From contig NZ_JABFNS010000051.1 in the NCBI RefSeq assembly GCF_013116825.1, forward strand, positions 1-55,222: 55,222 bases of DNA, written 5' to 3'. Both the position numbers and the translations under genes were made by a program. Position 1 is the stretch's first letter. Each line of letters starts with the position of its first letter. The notes under the pieces were generated by a model that did not search any database, was not told where the DNA came from, and was given only the letters and a program-made list of their open reading frames with translations. This DNA comes from Myxococcus xanthus. Its GTDB lineage: Bacteria; Myxococcota; Myxococcia; Myxococcales; Myxococcaceae. This document shows positions 36,058 through 43,994 of this stretch, one piece after another.

Positions 36058-37128
36058 TCACGCGGAGAAGGGGAGGGACGCCACCTTCACCGTGGCGGGG
36101 CCCGCCGCCAGCGTCAGCTCGGTGCCCGGCTCCAGCGAGTCCCGGTGCACGTAGCCCAGGGCCACCCGCTGCCCCATGACAGGCGACTGCACCACGCTGG
36201 TCAGCCAGCCCACCTTCTTCTCCCCGCGTCGCAGCTCGGTGCCGGGGGCCACATCCGCGTCGCCCAGCAGCAGCCCCGTCAGCTTGCGGTTCATGTGGCC
36301 GCGGAAGGTGGCTCGGGCGATGACCTCCTGCCCGATGTAGCAGCCCTTGTTGTAGGAGATGGCATTCGCCAGGTTGGCTTCCAGCGGAATGGTGGTGTCC
36401 ACCATGTCCTGGCCGTACCGGGGGACGCCGGCCTCCACTCGGAGCAGCTCCAGGGCCTCGAAGCCCAGGGGCTTCAGGCCGTGAGCGGTGCCAGCCTCGG
36501 ACAGGGCCCGCCAGACGTCCTCCAGGCTGGCGCGCGGCACCCACACGTCGACCCCATGGGGCTCGATGGCGGTGTTCCCCAGCAGCCACACCTCCTGGCC
36601 GGCCAGCGTGGCCGTTCGGGCGGTATGGTGCGACAGCGGCGCATGGGGGCTGCCCAGGGCGGCCGACAGGACGTCCGCCGTCCGGGGCCCGAGCAGCCGG
36701 AGCAGGGCCAGCTCCCCCGTGGCCTCGTGCAGCTCGGCGTCCTCGGAAATGAGGTATTTATCCAGGAACTCCCGCACCTTGGCGCCGGTGCCGGGCTCCA
36801 AATCCAGGAGGAGATCGGACTCCCGCTTGAGGATGCGGGCATCCGCCACCATGGCCCCCTTGACGGTAACCATGGCGGCATAGGTCGCGGTGCCCACTGG
36901 CAGGTTGTTCACCTCCTGGGTGACCATCCCGTGTAGGTAAGAGGCCCGGTCTTCCCCAGTGATTCGGAGGGTTTCGCGGTAGGAGGCATCATGGAGGGCC
37001 ACGGACGCCTTCGCCGCCCGGTACTCTCCCTCCGAGTCTCCATACCCGGCCACGGTTTCCCGGCCGCCCACAGCGCCGAAGCGGGCGCCCGCCTTCTCGT
37101 GAAGAAAATGCAGAGACAGCGGTTCCAT
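36058..37128 (-). CDS. ygfZ: Folate-binding YgfZ/GcvT-like protein
   Basis: The chosen start is the ATG at 37126-37128 (MEPLSLHFLHEKAGARF, 356 residues); the open frame runs 259 codons further upstream but overlaps the cupin and has shadow composition. The C-terminal KGCYIGQEVIARATFRGHMNRKL carries the YgfZ signature K-G-C-Y-x-G-Q-E with the key Cys. YgfZ/IBA57 proteins bind tetrahydrofolate and support assembly or repair of Fe-S proteins. The N-terminal aminomethyltransferase fold is intact. A TATATA box lies 9 bases before the ATG, with no obvious Shine-Dalgarno sequence, which suggests a very short leader. Divergent from the cupin gene. Confidence 0.92.
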   Translation of the reverse strand: MEPLSLHFLHEKAGARFGAVGGRETVAGYGDSEGEYRAAKASVALHDASYRETLRITGEDRASYLHGMVTQEVNNLPVGTATYAAMVTVKGAMVADARILKRESDLLLDLEPGTGAKVREFLDKYLISEDAELHEATGELALLRLLGPRTADVLSAALGSPHAPLSHHTARTATLAGQEVWLLGNTAIEPHGVDVWVPRASLEDVWRALSEAGTAHGLKPLGFEALELLRVEAGVPRYGQDMVDTTIPLEANLANAISYNKGCYIGQEVIARATFRGHMNRKLTGLLLGDADVAPGTELRRGEKKVGWLTSVVQSPVMGQRVALGYVHRDSLEPGTELTLAAGPATVKVASLPFSA

Positions 37129-37166
37129 GTCCGTCGCTATATAGAGGCGAAGGAGCGAATGCCACG

Positions 37167-37493
37167 ATGGATGTGAAGCACCTGTCGTCCTTCCAGGACT
37201 TCTCACCGGAGAAGCTCCTGAAGCACAATGTCTTCCAGTCCGGCCGTTTCTTCCTGGACGTGTACTGTCTCCAGCCGGGACAGGCCCAGAAGCCCCACCG
37301 CCATGCCACGTCGGACAAGGTGTATGTCGTCCTCGACGGGCGCTGCCGCGTTCGCGTGGGCGCCGAAGAGGAAGTCCACGGCCCTGGCGCCGCCATTTTC
37401 GCCCCCGCGGGCGCCGAACACGGCGTCGCCAACGACGGCCCCGATGCCGCCCGCCTCCTCGTTCTGATGTCCCCGCCCCCGGAGCATGCATGA
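37167..37493 (+). CDS. Cupin domain protein
   Basis: A 108-residue single-domain cupin. Motif 1, LDVYCLQPGQAQKPHRHATSDKVYVVLDG, has G-x-x-x-x-P-H-x-H, and motif 2, GPGAAIFAPAGAEHGVAN, has P-x-x-x-x-H, giving the three His plus a Glu/Asp/Ser set needed for a metal. Likely a small metal-binding cupin of unknown substrate; it could sense or bind an oxidised small molecule. Its stop overlaps the VKOR-DsbA ATG (ATGA), so the two are coupled. Confidence 0.85.
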   Translation: MDVKHLSSFQDFSPEKLLKHNVFQSGRFFLDVYCLQPGQAQKPHRHATSDKVYVVLDGRCRVRVGAEEEVHGPGAAIFAPAGAEHGVANDGPDAARLLVLMSPPPEHA

Positions 37494-38917
37494 GCTCGAC
37501 GTCTTCCCCTTCGCCCACTCCCGTGGCGACTCGCGGCGCGCTGGCGCTGCTGGTCCTGGGCCTCGCGGAGAGTGGCCTGTCCATCTTCCAGTGGATGCAG
37601 TTGCTCACCCTTCGCGGTGGCGGCTCCACCGTGTGCGGCGTCTCCGACACGGTGAACTGCGAGACGGTGTGGAACTCCGCCTTCGCCAGCCGCGTGCATG
37701 ACCTGGTGGGCCTGCCCGTGGCGGCCCTGGGCCTCGTGTGGGGCCTGGTCGCGGTGGGGCTGGCCGCGCTGTTCCTGGCGTGGGCGCGCTCGGGCCGTCC
37801 GGTGCGTCCGGCGGCCAACGGGCTGCGGCTGGTGGCCGCCGCGGGCCTGGTGTCCGTGGTGGTCTTCGCCGTGGCCAGCGCGCAGTCGGGCGCGCTGTGC
37901 CCCACGTGTCTGGCGACCTATGCGCTGGTGGTGGCCTTCGCCGGTGTGGCCTGGAAGGGCCTGCCCGGGTCGCTGCTGCCCGGCGCGGGCGAGTGGGGCG
38001 CCACGCTGAAGTGGACGGCGGGTGTCACCGCCGCGGTCTTCCTGGCGACGCTGCTGCCCGGCCGGGCCACGCCCAAGGCGTCGGAGGCGTCCGGTGCCGC
38101 GCTGCTGCCGCCCGTGTCGCAGGTGGCCAGCACGCAGACGCCGGGCGTGACGTCGCAGACACCGCCGCCTCCGCCCGCGTCGCTGGAGGAGTTCCTGCGC
38201 TCGCTGCCGCCGCAGCACCAGCAGTTCATCGCGGACGCGCTGGCCGCGTACCGCAGCGGGACGCCGCAGCCCGCCGCGTCGCCCGCGCGCCACCGCTACG
38301 GGCCAGTGGATGCTCCGGTGAAGATTGTCGAGTGGACGGACAGCAAGTGCCCCCACTGCAAGATGCTGGTGGAGGAGCTGTCCGCGCTGAAGAAGCGGGT
38401 TCCCGAAGGGAAGATGTCGCTGGAGGCTCGCCAGTTCCCGCTGGACGGCGCGTGCAACCCGGCGATTCCGCGCCGGGGCCCGGATGCGCCCAGCGTGCGC
38501 TGCGTGGCGGCGCGTGCGCAGATCTGCCTGGAGGGCGCGCCGGACTACTGGGAGCTGCGTGAGAAGATGTTCGCCGCGCAGGCCGTGCTGGATACGGAGC
38601 GGGCGGTGGAGATTGCGTCGTCGGGCTCGGTGCCGCGCTCGCAGTTGGAGGTGTGTATGAGCAGCCCGGCCACGGCGGCGAAGATTCAGGAGGACTCCCG
38701 CTACGCCATGCGCCACCACATCCAGGGTACGCCGCTGGTGCTGGTGAATGGCCGCGAGGCGGCGCCCTCCGCGCCGTTCCTCTACGCGCTGGTGATGGCG
38801 GACGGGAACCCGAGCGCCCCTGGCTTCGACGTGCTGCCTCCGCCGCGTCCGCGCCCGGCCGGTGGCCATGGCCACCACGGCCACGGCCACGACGACCACG
38901 CGGGCCACAACCACTGA
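37490..38917 (+). CDS. VKOR-DsbA fusion disulfide-forming protein
   Basis: A 475-residue protein with an N-terminal vitamin K epoxide reductase domain (about residues 15-190) of four to five helices: the loop Cys pair (STVCGVSDTVNCETV) and the catalytic CPTC (about 140-143) are present. It is fused through a Pro/Thr linker to a C-terminal thioredoxin-fold DsbA-like domain with active site SKCPHCKM (about 284-291) and a cis-Pro motif GTPLVLVNG. The domains together oxidise periplasmic thiols and recycle electrons to quinone. The extreme C-terminus is His-rich (GGHGHHGHGHDDHAGHNH), a possible metal-binding tail. Coupled to the cupin upstream. Confidence 0.92.
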   Translation: MSSTSSPSPTPVATRGALALLVLGLAESGLSIFQWMQLLTLRGGGSTVCGVSDTVNCETVWNSAFASRVHDLVGLPVAALGLVWGLVAVGLAALFLAWARSGRPVRPAANGLRLVAAAGLVSVVVFAVASAQSGALCPTCLATYALVVAFAGVAWKGLPGSLLPGAGEWGATLKWTAGVTAAVFLATLLPGRATPKASEASGAALLPPVSQVASTQTPGVTSQTPPPPPASLEEFLRSLPPQHQQFIADALAAYRSGTPQPAASPARHRYGPVDAPVKIVEWTDSKCPHCKMLVEELSALKKRVPEGKMSLEARQFPLDGACNPAIPRRGPDAPSVRCVAARAQICLEGAPDYWELREKMFAAQAVLDTERAVEIASSGSVPRSQLEVCMSSPATAAKIQEDSRYAMRHHIQGTPLVLVNGREAAPSAPFLYALVMADGNPSAPGFDVLPPPRPRPAGGHGHHGHGHDDHAGHNH

Positions 38918-38933
38918 GGACGCGGCACCCGCC

Positions 38934-39323
38934 ATGGGCAAGCGCGACAAGAAGGGTGAGCCGCCGGCCGCACCGGCGGCTCCATTCAACAATCCGTTCG
39001 CCGCGCTTTCGGCGCAGCGGGAGACCTTGCCCCAGGCTCCCGCCGCGCCCGTGGCTCAGGCGCCTGTGAAGGCCGAACCCAAGGGCCCCGCGCGCGCGGT
39101 GGTTCGCATGGAGCGCAAGGGCCGTGGCGGCAAGGAAGTCACGGTGGTGGAGCACCTGGAGTTGCCCGCGGCCCAGCGCGAGGTGTGGCTCAAGGCGCTG
39201 AAGAACTCGCTCGGCTGCGGCGGTGTCGTGGAGGACGACACGCTGGTGCTCCAGGGCGACCAGCGTGAGCGGCTGCCCGCGCTGCTGGAGGCGCGGGGCG
39301 TGCGGAAGGTCACGGTCGGCTGA
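38934..39323 (+). CDS. SUI1/YciH-type translation initiation factor-like protein
   Basis: A 129-residue protein from the ATG at 38934. A Pro/Ala-rich N-terminal tail of about 55 residues precedes a SUI1/eIF1-like domain: VRMERKGRGGKEVTVVEHLELP, WLKALKNSLGCGGVVEDDTLVLQGDQRERLPALLEARGVRKVTVG. The R-x-x-K-G-R-G-G-K and L-K-x-x-x-G-x-G-G patterns are typical. Bacterial YciH proteins influence start-codon fidelity under stress. It lies 16 bases after the VKOR-DsbA gene, likely the last gene of that operon. Confidence 0.88.
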   Translation: MGKRDKKGEPPAAPAAPFNNPFAALSAQRETLPQAPAAPVAQAPVKAEPKGPARAVVRMERKGRGGKEVTVVEHLELPAAQREVWLKALKNSLGCGGVVEDDTLVLQGDQRERLPALLEARGVRKVTVG

Positions 39324-39508
39324 AGCGCTGGGCGTCGGGCTTTGTTCGTGGAGGGCGGGGCCTGGTGCTCTCCGCCATGCGCTGGCTCGCCACTCGCCGG
39401 TCGTGAGGTGGCGGCGCGGAGACGGCGAAGGTCGAGCCGTGTGTCGCTTCGCTCCGCGTCTGGTGCTTGTTCGCTCTGCGTACTGGGACGCGTCTATCAT
39501 TCGTGCCG

Positions 39509-40276
39509 ATGGCTTTCTCTTGCTCCATCAGGCTTGGCGCTTTGCTTTTCCATCTCCTGGCGGGATGCGCAGGTTCCACTCCCCTCTTGATGGCCGCTTC
39601 CGACGCGGAGGTCGCGAGAGGCCCGTGGTCGGAAGTCCCCGCTGTCGAGATGCCCACAGGGGATGCTTCCATCCCGATAAGCCTTCTTCGGGATGTGGCG
39701 GAGGCGCTGCTGAATCTCCCTGGGGCGACGGCGTGCGACCCGGGAACACGGCGTCCCGTCGTAGGGCTCTCCACGGAGTATTGCTCGACGGTGTACGTGG
39801 CGGGAGGTCGAGACTCCTTGTCCTGGCGGGTGACAGAGCCCGTTGGGGGGAGTCATGCTTCCTGCCGTCCGTTCTTCGCGGTGAAGGATGAGGACTATCC
39901 ATCTTCGCAGGTGTGGGTCGTGGGTTTCGTCCACAACCATCCGTGTGCCGCGGCACCTTCGTCGCAGGACTTGAGCGTGTGGCCTACGGACGCGTTCAAG
40001 CCCTTCGTGTCCATGGCGGAAGTGCGCTTGATACCTGGAAACCCTGCTCCAGCAGCCTTCATGGGCTCCGTCATCGAGATGGCATCCGCACTGGTGGCGG
40101 AGCGCTAGGACGGGACTCGGCTCTTCCTTCGCTACTTCCCCACGGGCGAGGTCCAGCAGTGGAGTGACGCCAGGGGCAGTTGGGTCATGCCGGGCATCTG
40201 TGCTCCCCCCCTCCTCGTCCTCCGTTTCGGAACGTGGCCCCCCAATGCCGTAGCGGGGGGGGCAGTTACTCCGTGA
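39509..40276 (+). pseudogene. Lipoprotein with JAMM-type metalloprotease motif, apparently truncated by an in-frame TAG
   Basis: From the ATG at 39509 the frame gives 199 residues: a lipoprotein signal ending LFHLLAGC (Cys about 20) and a JAB/MPN-like motif VVGFVHNHPCAAAPSSQD (His142, His144, Ser151, Asp154; the His-to-Ser spacer is one shorter than the usual seven). A TAG at 40106-40108 ends the ORF, but the same frame reads on, with coding character (DGTRLFLRYFPTGEVQQW, SDARGSWVMPGIC), to a TGA at 40274-40276, 14 bases before the next ATG. One base change (e.g. CAG to TAG) would explain this. Alternatively, the 199-residue product is functional. It sits at the 5' end of a Sit-like toxin locus. 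Confidence 0.6.
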
Positions 40277-40290
40277 TTGGGGTCGGGAAA

Positions 40291-40685
40291 ATGAACAAGA
40301 CGCTGACGGTGGCAGGGTTGGTCGCGGTGCTTCAAGGGTGCGCCGCGCCTGCATCCGCTTGGAAACGTGAAGTCCCGTGGCCGGATGATCATTCGTCCAG
40401 AACCGTCGTAGAGCGCATGGTGGCTGGTGCCGCGTTGGCTGCCGTGGGCGCAATTCGTGAGGTGGTGCGGAGTGTTCGAGTCCGGAGCAGGGCTTGGACG
40501 TCTCCGTCTTCGCGGGGCCGACGCCGGGCTTGTACTTCGTGGCGGTGGACCAGCGCTTTGACCGCTGTGACGGTCCGAGTGGACGCGTCCTCGACTGGTG
40601 GGAGGTTTATGCGGTGACGGCTCAGGGGGAGGTGGGCGCGAAGGTGCCGACTCCAACGACGGAAGGCTCGGACACGAACCAGTAG
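40291..40685 (+). pseudogene. Small lipoprotein, SitB-like by position, frameshifted
   Basis: From the ATG at 40291 (MNKTLTVAGLVAVLQGC, lipobox Cys 17) the frame is coding-like to about 40460 (VVERMVAGAALAAVGAIREVV), then becomes a Ser/Arg-rich shadow ending at 40617. The frame shifted by one reads CSSPEQGLDVSVFAGPTPGLY, then VDQRFDRCDGPSGRVLDWWEVYA to a TAG at 40683-40685. A TGA at 40458-40460 in that second frame limits the shift to about 40461-40480, consistent with a one-base deletion (or a sequencing error). In Myxococcus SitBAI cassettes a SitB lipoprotein precedes the SitA toxin; the likeness here is positional only. Confidence 0.65.
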
Positions 40686-40843
40686 AGGAGTCAGGGAGCC
40701 ATTCAGGGGAACCTCACTTGTCTTGGACTTGGCTGGTGATGGTTTAGGGCATGGATCGTTTGCATACCGCCCGCTCCTGGACCTCAATTTCTGGTATTCC
40801 TGACTTGATTTCGTGGCACCGAGTTCGGAACCGGAGGACTTGG

Positions 40844-42190
40844 ATGTTCGCGCGAGGGATCTGGCTAGCATTGGTGCTTGCCCTTACGGGCTGCTCGGCC
40901 ACGCGGCTCGTGCGACTGGACACGGGAGCCGGAACGCCGATTGTCCACATGCCCTTCGTGGAAGTGGAAGACGGCGCCGGACCCGTGGAGTTGGACGAGA
41001 ACGAATTCGAAGATGCCCTGGTGACGCTCGTCCGGGACGTGCGGCCCTCGGCCAATCCGCTACGAGAGGCCCGCCAACTCTTCGGCGTCCCCGAGCGAAG
41101 CGGAGTGTACCTGTACCAACATCGCGACTCTCGGCTCATCCCTCAGGATGAGGAGAAGGACCCCGACGGCCTTCGTCTCCTGGATGCGTACGCGGATGAC
41201 GAACTGACGCACGCCTATGGCCGCTGGTGCGAGCGCAAGCAGCAGCCCGGCGACTGCTTGCGCCTGCTGGCCGAAGGTCCACTGCTGGCTAGCGACGGCA
41301 GGTACTCGCTGGCCATGGCCATCGCAATGGACTCGGTCTGGGCGGAGACCGCCGAGGCGCTGGAGGACATGGCGGACCCTCAGGCGCTGCTAGCGACGGT
41401 GAGTGCCTCTGTCAGCATGTATCTGCTGCTGTGGTCGCTGCCCGAGCCTGTGAGCAAGGGATTGGCGGCCCTGCTGACCGCGACCGCCATCGCTTACCTG
41501 GGCGTGGACACGGTGTGGCGCATCTTGGACGGCTGGATGGTGTTGGTGCGTGAGGTGGACCGGGCGACCACTTTCGCTCAGCTCAGCGAAGCGGGCGAGG
41601 CGTACGGTGAAATCCTTGGCGAGAATGCAGCCCGCATCTTTGTGATGCTGGCCACTGCCGCCATCGGGAACACGGCGGGCCTTGCTGCAAAGTCTTCGCG
41701 GCTGCCTGGTTCGGCGCAGGCAGCTGTCGCCGTGGAGACGCAGGCGGGCTACCAGTACATGGCGATAGGGGGCGTGCAGTCGGTGGCGAGGGGGGCCGAC
41801 GGCTTCACCGTTGCATTGGCACCCAATGCGGTAGCAATGACGGCCCGGGGCATGCGCGGCGGCCGCTCTGAGAATCATCACCTCGCCACCAACAAGAACA
41901 GCATTTCTTCCGCGCGTGGTGGGCCTTGGACACCGAGGTTCAAGAGGCTCTTCAAGAAGGCGGGAATGGAGCTGAAGGACCCTGAGAACATCGTGCCAGT
42001 CGCAGGCCACCGCGGCCCGCACCCACAGAGGTACCACGAGCGGGTCTACGAACGACTGAACGGTGCAACCGAGAACTGCCGCAAGGTGGAGGAGTGCCGC
42101 GCGGCCCTGACAAAAGCCCTTCAACAGCTGGCCAGGGAGGTCGCCACAAAAGGGACGGAGCTCAACAGGCTCGTGACGCGCGGCACGTAA
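40844..42190 (+). CDS. Lipoprotein toxin with C-terminal AHH nuclease domain (SitA-like)
   Basis: From the ATG at 40844 behind a ggagga RBS (448 residues). MFARGIWLALVLALTGC is a lipoprotein signal (Cys17); the ORF opens further upstream, but only this start gives the signal. A conserved-looking N-terminal region, a hydrophobic part (about 185-240) and a polymorphic-toxin C-terminus follow. The AHH domain has ENHHLATNKN (His345, His346), VPVAGHRGPHPQRYHERVYERL (His389, His393, His398), all expected nuclease residues. AHH is an HNH-like nuclease toxin superfamily. A lipoprotein anchor plus nuclease C-terminus and an adjacent immunity gene match SitA toxins delivered by TraA/B outer-membrane exchange in M. 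xanthus. Delivery is inferred. Confidence 0.85.
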   Translation: MFARGIWLALVLALTGCSATRLVRLDTGAGTPIVHMPFVEVEDGAGPVELDENEFEDALVTLVRDVRPSANPLREARQLFGVPERSGVYLYQHRDSRLIPQDEEKDPDGLRLLDAYADDELTHAYGRWCERKQQPGDCLRLLAEGPLLASDGRYSLAMAIAMDSVWAETAEALEDMADPQALLATVSASVSMYLLLWSLPEPVSKGLAALLTATAIAYLGVDTVWRILDGWMVLVREVDRATTFAQLSEAGEAYGEILGENAARIFVMLATAAIGNTAGLAAKSSRLPGSAQAAVAVETQAGYQYMAIGGVQSVARGADGFTVALAPNAVAMTARGMRGGRSENHHLATNKNSISSARGGPWTPRFKRLFKKAGMELKDPENIVPVAGHRGPHPQRYHERVYERLNGATENCRKVEECRAALTKALQQLAREVATKGTELNRLVTRGT

Positions 42191-42206
42191 CGGTTAAAAC
42201 CGCATT

Positions 42207-42773
42207 ATGCCGAGTCGCTTCTTCAGGATTGCCGAGAACGTCCACGCCGGTAACTGGTACCTGGGCGATCCCGAGGACCCGCGAGGCCAGGAAGTAGAAG
42301 ACCCTTGGATGTTCAGGGCGGGGCGGCCCGTCCAGGTCGAAAGTCCTCTGACAGTTCCCATCGACGAACCGGGAAGAGCGTTGGATTTCTCCCTGGCAGG
42401 CGTGGGGCTTGTGCCCATCGTCCACGTCAAGGTGGCCACGCTTTTCGTGGAACTGGCACCCGACGACGTGCAGACCATTCCCGTGAACATCAAAGGCTAC
42501 CCGGACCAATACCTCATCCTGGTGGCGACGAAGCTCATCCGGTGCATCGACGAGAAGGCTTCCAAGGTGCAGTTCTGGAAGCCGGAGGACGGGCTGCCCG
42601 CGAAAGTAGGTCAATACTACGCAGTGGACGACTTGCGCATCGACCCCGTCAAGGTGGGCGAAGCCAAGGTGTTCCGCACGGAAGGCTGGACCCAGGCCCT
42701 CATCGTCTCCGAGGACATCAAGCAGGAGCTGGAGCGGCTAGAGGCCACCGGCGTGAAGTTGACGAGGGTGTAG
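42207..42773 (+). CDS. Imm11-type (DUF1629-like) immunity protein
   Basis: A 188-residue cytosolic protein, 16 bases after the toxin stop. The C-terminal half (LPAKVGQYYAVDDLRIDPVKVGEAKVFRTEGWTQALIVSEDIKQELERLEATGVKLTRV) follows the Imm11/DUF1629 pattern: Y-x-V-x-D-L-x-I-D, K-V-F-R, L-I-V-S-E and a closing helix with G-V. Such proteins neutralise polymorphic nuclease toxins. No clear Shine-Dalgarno sequence lies before its ATG (gcattATG), so translation may depend on coupling to the toxin gene. A 5-base hairpin (42191-42202) lies between the two genes. A strong terminator follows. Confidence 0.8.
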   Translation: MPSRFFRIAENVHAGNWYLGDPEDPRGQEVEDPWMFRAGRPVQVESPLTVPIDEPGRALDFSLAGVGLVPIVHVKVATLFVELAPDDVQTIPVNIKGYPDQYLILVATKLIRCIDEKASKVQFWKPEDGLPAKVGQYYAVDDLRIDPVKVGEAKVFRTEGWTQALIVSEDIKQELERLEATGVKLTRV

Positions 42774-42786
42774 CCCGGACACGAAA

Positions 42787-42819
42787 AAGCCCGGGCCGCC
42801 GTGAAGGCGCCCCGGGCTT
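42787..42819. terminator. Strong hairpin terminator between imm11 and the isocitrate dehydrogenase gene
   Basis: A 9-base stem (42787-42795 with 42811-42819) continued by an inner 4-base stem (one C-C mismatch) and a 5-base loop. On the minus strand it is followed by TTTTT (complement of 42784-42788), so it is an intrinsic terminator for the minus-strand isocitrate dehydrogenase gene; the plus strand has only a short T/C tract. Confidence 0.8.
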
Positions 42820-42844
42820 CTTGCTACGGCCTGCGCCGTGCGAA

Positions 42845-43849
42845 CTACAGCGCGCCGATGATGGCGTCGGTGAACTCGCGGGTGGTGGCCTTGCCGCCGA
42901 GGTCGCCAGTGCGGACCTCGCCCGAGCCGTACACCTTCCAGATGGCGTTCTCCATGCGGCGCGCCGCCTCGCCCAGCTCCAGGTGGTCCAGCATCATCAC
43001 CGCGGACATCATCAGGGCGGTGGGGTTCGCGATGCCCTTGCCCGCGATGTCCGGGGCGGTGCCGTGCACGGCCTCGAAGACGGCGGTGCGCTCGCCGATG
43101 TTGGCGCCCGGCACCACGCCCAGGCCGCCGACCAGGCCCGCGCACAGGTCGCTGAGCACGTCGCCGTAGAAGTTCTCCGCCACCAGCACGTCAAAGCGCG
43201 TCGGGTCCTTCACGAGCTGCATGGCGAGGTTGTCGATGATGACTTCCTCGTAGGTGATGTCCGGGAACTCACGGCCCACCTTGCGGCAGCAGTCCAGGAA
43301 GAGACCGTCCGACAGCTTCATGATGTTCGCCTTGTGCACGGCGGTGACCTTCTTGCGGCCGTGCTTGCGGGCGTGCTCGAAGGCGAAGCGGGCAATCCGC
43401 GTGGAGGCCTTCTCGGTGATGATCTTCAGCGACTCCACCACGCCCGGGACGATGATGTGCTCCAGGCCGGCGTAGAGACTCTCCGTGTTCTCACGCACCA
43501 CGATGAGGTCCACGCCCTCGTAGCGCGTCTTCACGTTCGGTACGCTCTTCACGGGCCGCAGCGACGAGTACAGGTCCAGCCGCTTGCGCAGGCCCACGTT
43601 GGCCGACGGGAGGCCACCGCCCACCACCGTGCCCGTGGGGCCCTTGAGCGCGATACCGCTGCGCAGCACCGCCTCCACCGTCTCGTGAGGCAGGTTGGTG
43701 CCGTACTTGGCCACCACCTCCGTGCCTGCGTCCTTGTACTCGAAATCAAGGGGGACCTTGAGCGCCTCGAGGACGCGAACGGTGGCCGCCATGACTTCGG
43801 GGCCAATGCCATCGCCATTGATGATCGTGACAGTTCGTGTGGTCGCCAT
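42845..43849 (-). CDS. NAD-dependent isocitrate dehydrogenase
   Basis: Starts at the ATG 43847-43849 ([19 protein letters not shown], 334 residues); seven codons more are open upstream. It is of the beta-decarboxylating dehydrogenase family: [21 protein letters not shown] (isocitrate-binding Ser/Arg region), [13 protein letters not shown], the catalytic KANIMK Lys and Tyr, [14 protein letters not shown] and [17 protein letters not shown]. Asp-Ile in that last motif (instead of the Lys-Tyr of NADP enzymes) indicates NAD. It oxidises isocitrate to 2-oxoglutarate in the TCA cycle. 3-isopropylmalate dehydrogenase is a homologue; the S-x-N-V/L-x-L-R-K phosphate motif and ~334-residue length favour isocitrate. 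Terminated by the hairpin at 42787. Confidence 0.9.
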   Translation of the reverse strand: MATTRTVTIINGDGIGPEVMAATVRVLEALKVPLDFEYKDAGTEVVAKYGTNLPHETVEAVLRSGIALKGPTGTVVGGGLPSANVGLRKRLDLYSSLRPVKSVPNVKTRYEGVDLIVVRENTESLYAGLEHIIVPGVVESLKIITEKASTRIARFAFEHARKHGRKKVTAVHKANIMKLSDGLFLDCCRKVGREFPDITYEEVIIDNLAMQLVKDPTRFDVLVAENFYGDVLSDLCAGLVGGLGVVPGANIGERTAVFEAVHGTAPDIAGKGIANPTALMMSAVMMLDHLELGEAARRMENAIWKVYGSGEVRTGDLGGKATTREFTDAIIGAL

Positions 43850-43994
43850 GGGTGCGGAGTCACAGCACAATTTCCCTGGTGTCGGAAGGACGAAAACGCC
43901 CGGGATTCAGCCGGAGGCATGGCGGCCATGAGGTAGGCGCACTCCGGCGGGGCACCCGGCCGGTTTCCGGGCGGGAGGCCATCGGCTCCGAGTG

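Noticed and set aside
36989-38992. Minus-strand frame over the cupin and VKOR-DsbA genes, and upstream extension of ygfZ to 37905
   Set aside because: Both lie antisense to genes with conserved CxxC and cupin motifs; the ygfZ extension has shadow composition and loses the family N-terminus.
40474-40483. gttcgagtcc, T-loop-like sequence of a possible tRNA
   Set aside because: No acceptor or anticodon stem pairs around it; it is inside the frameshifted lipoprotein gene.
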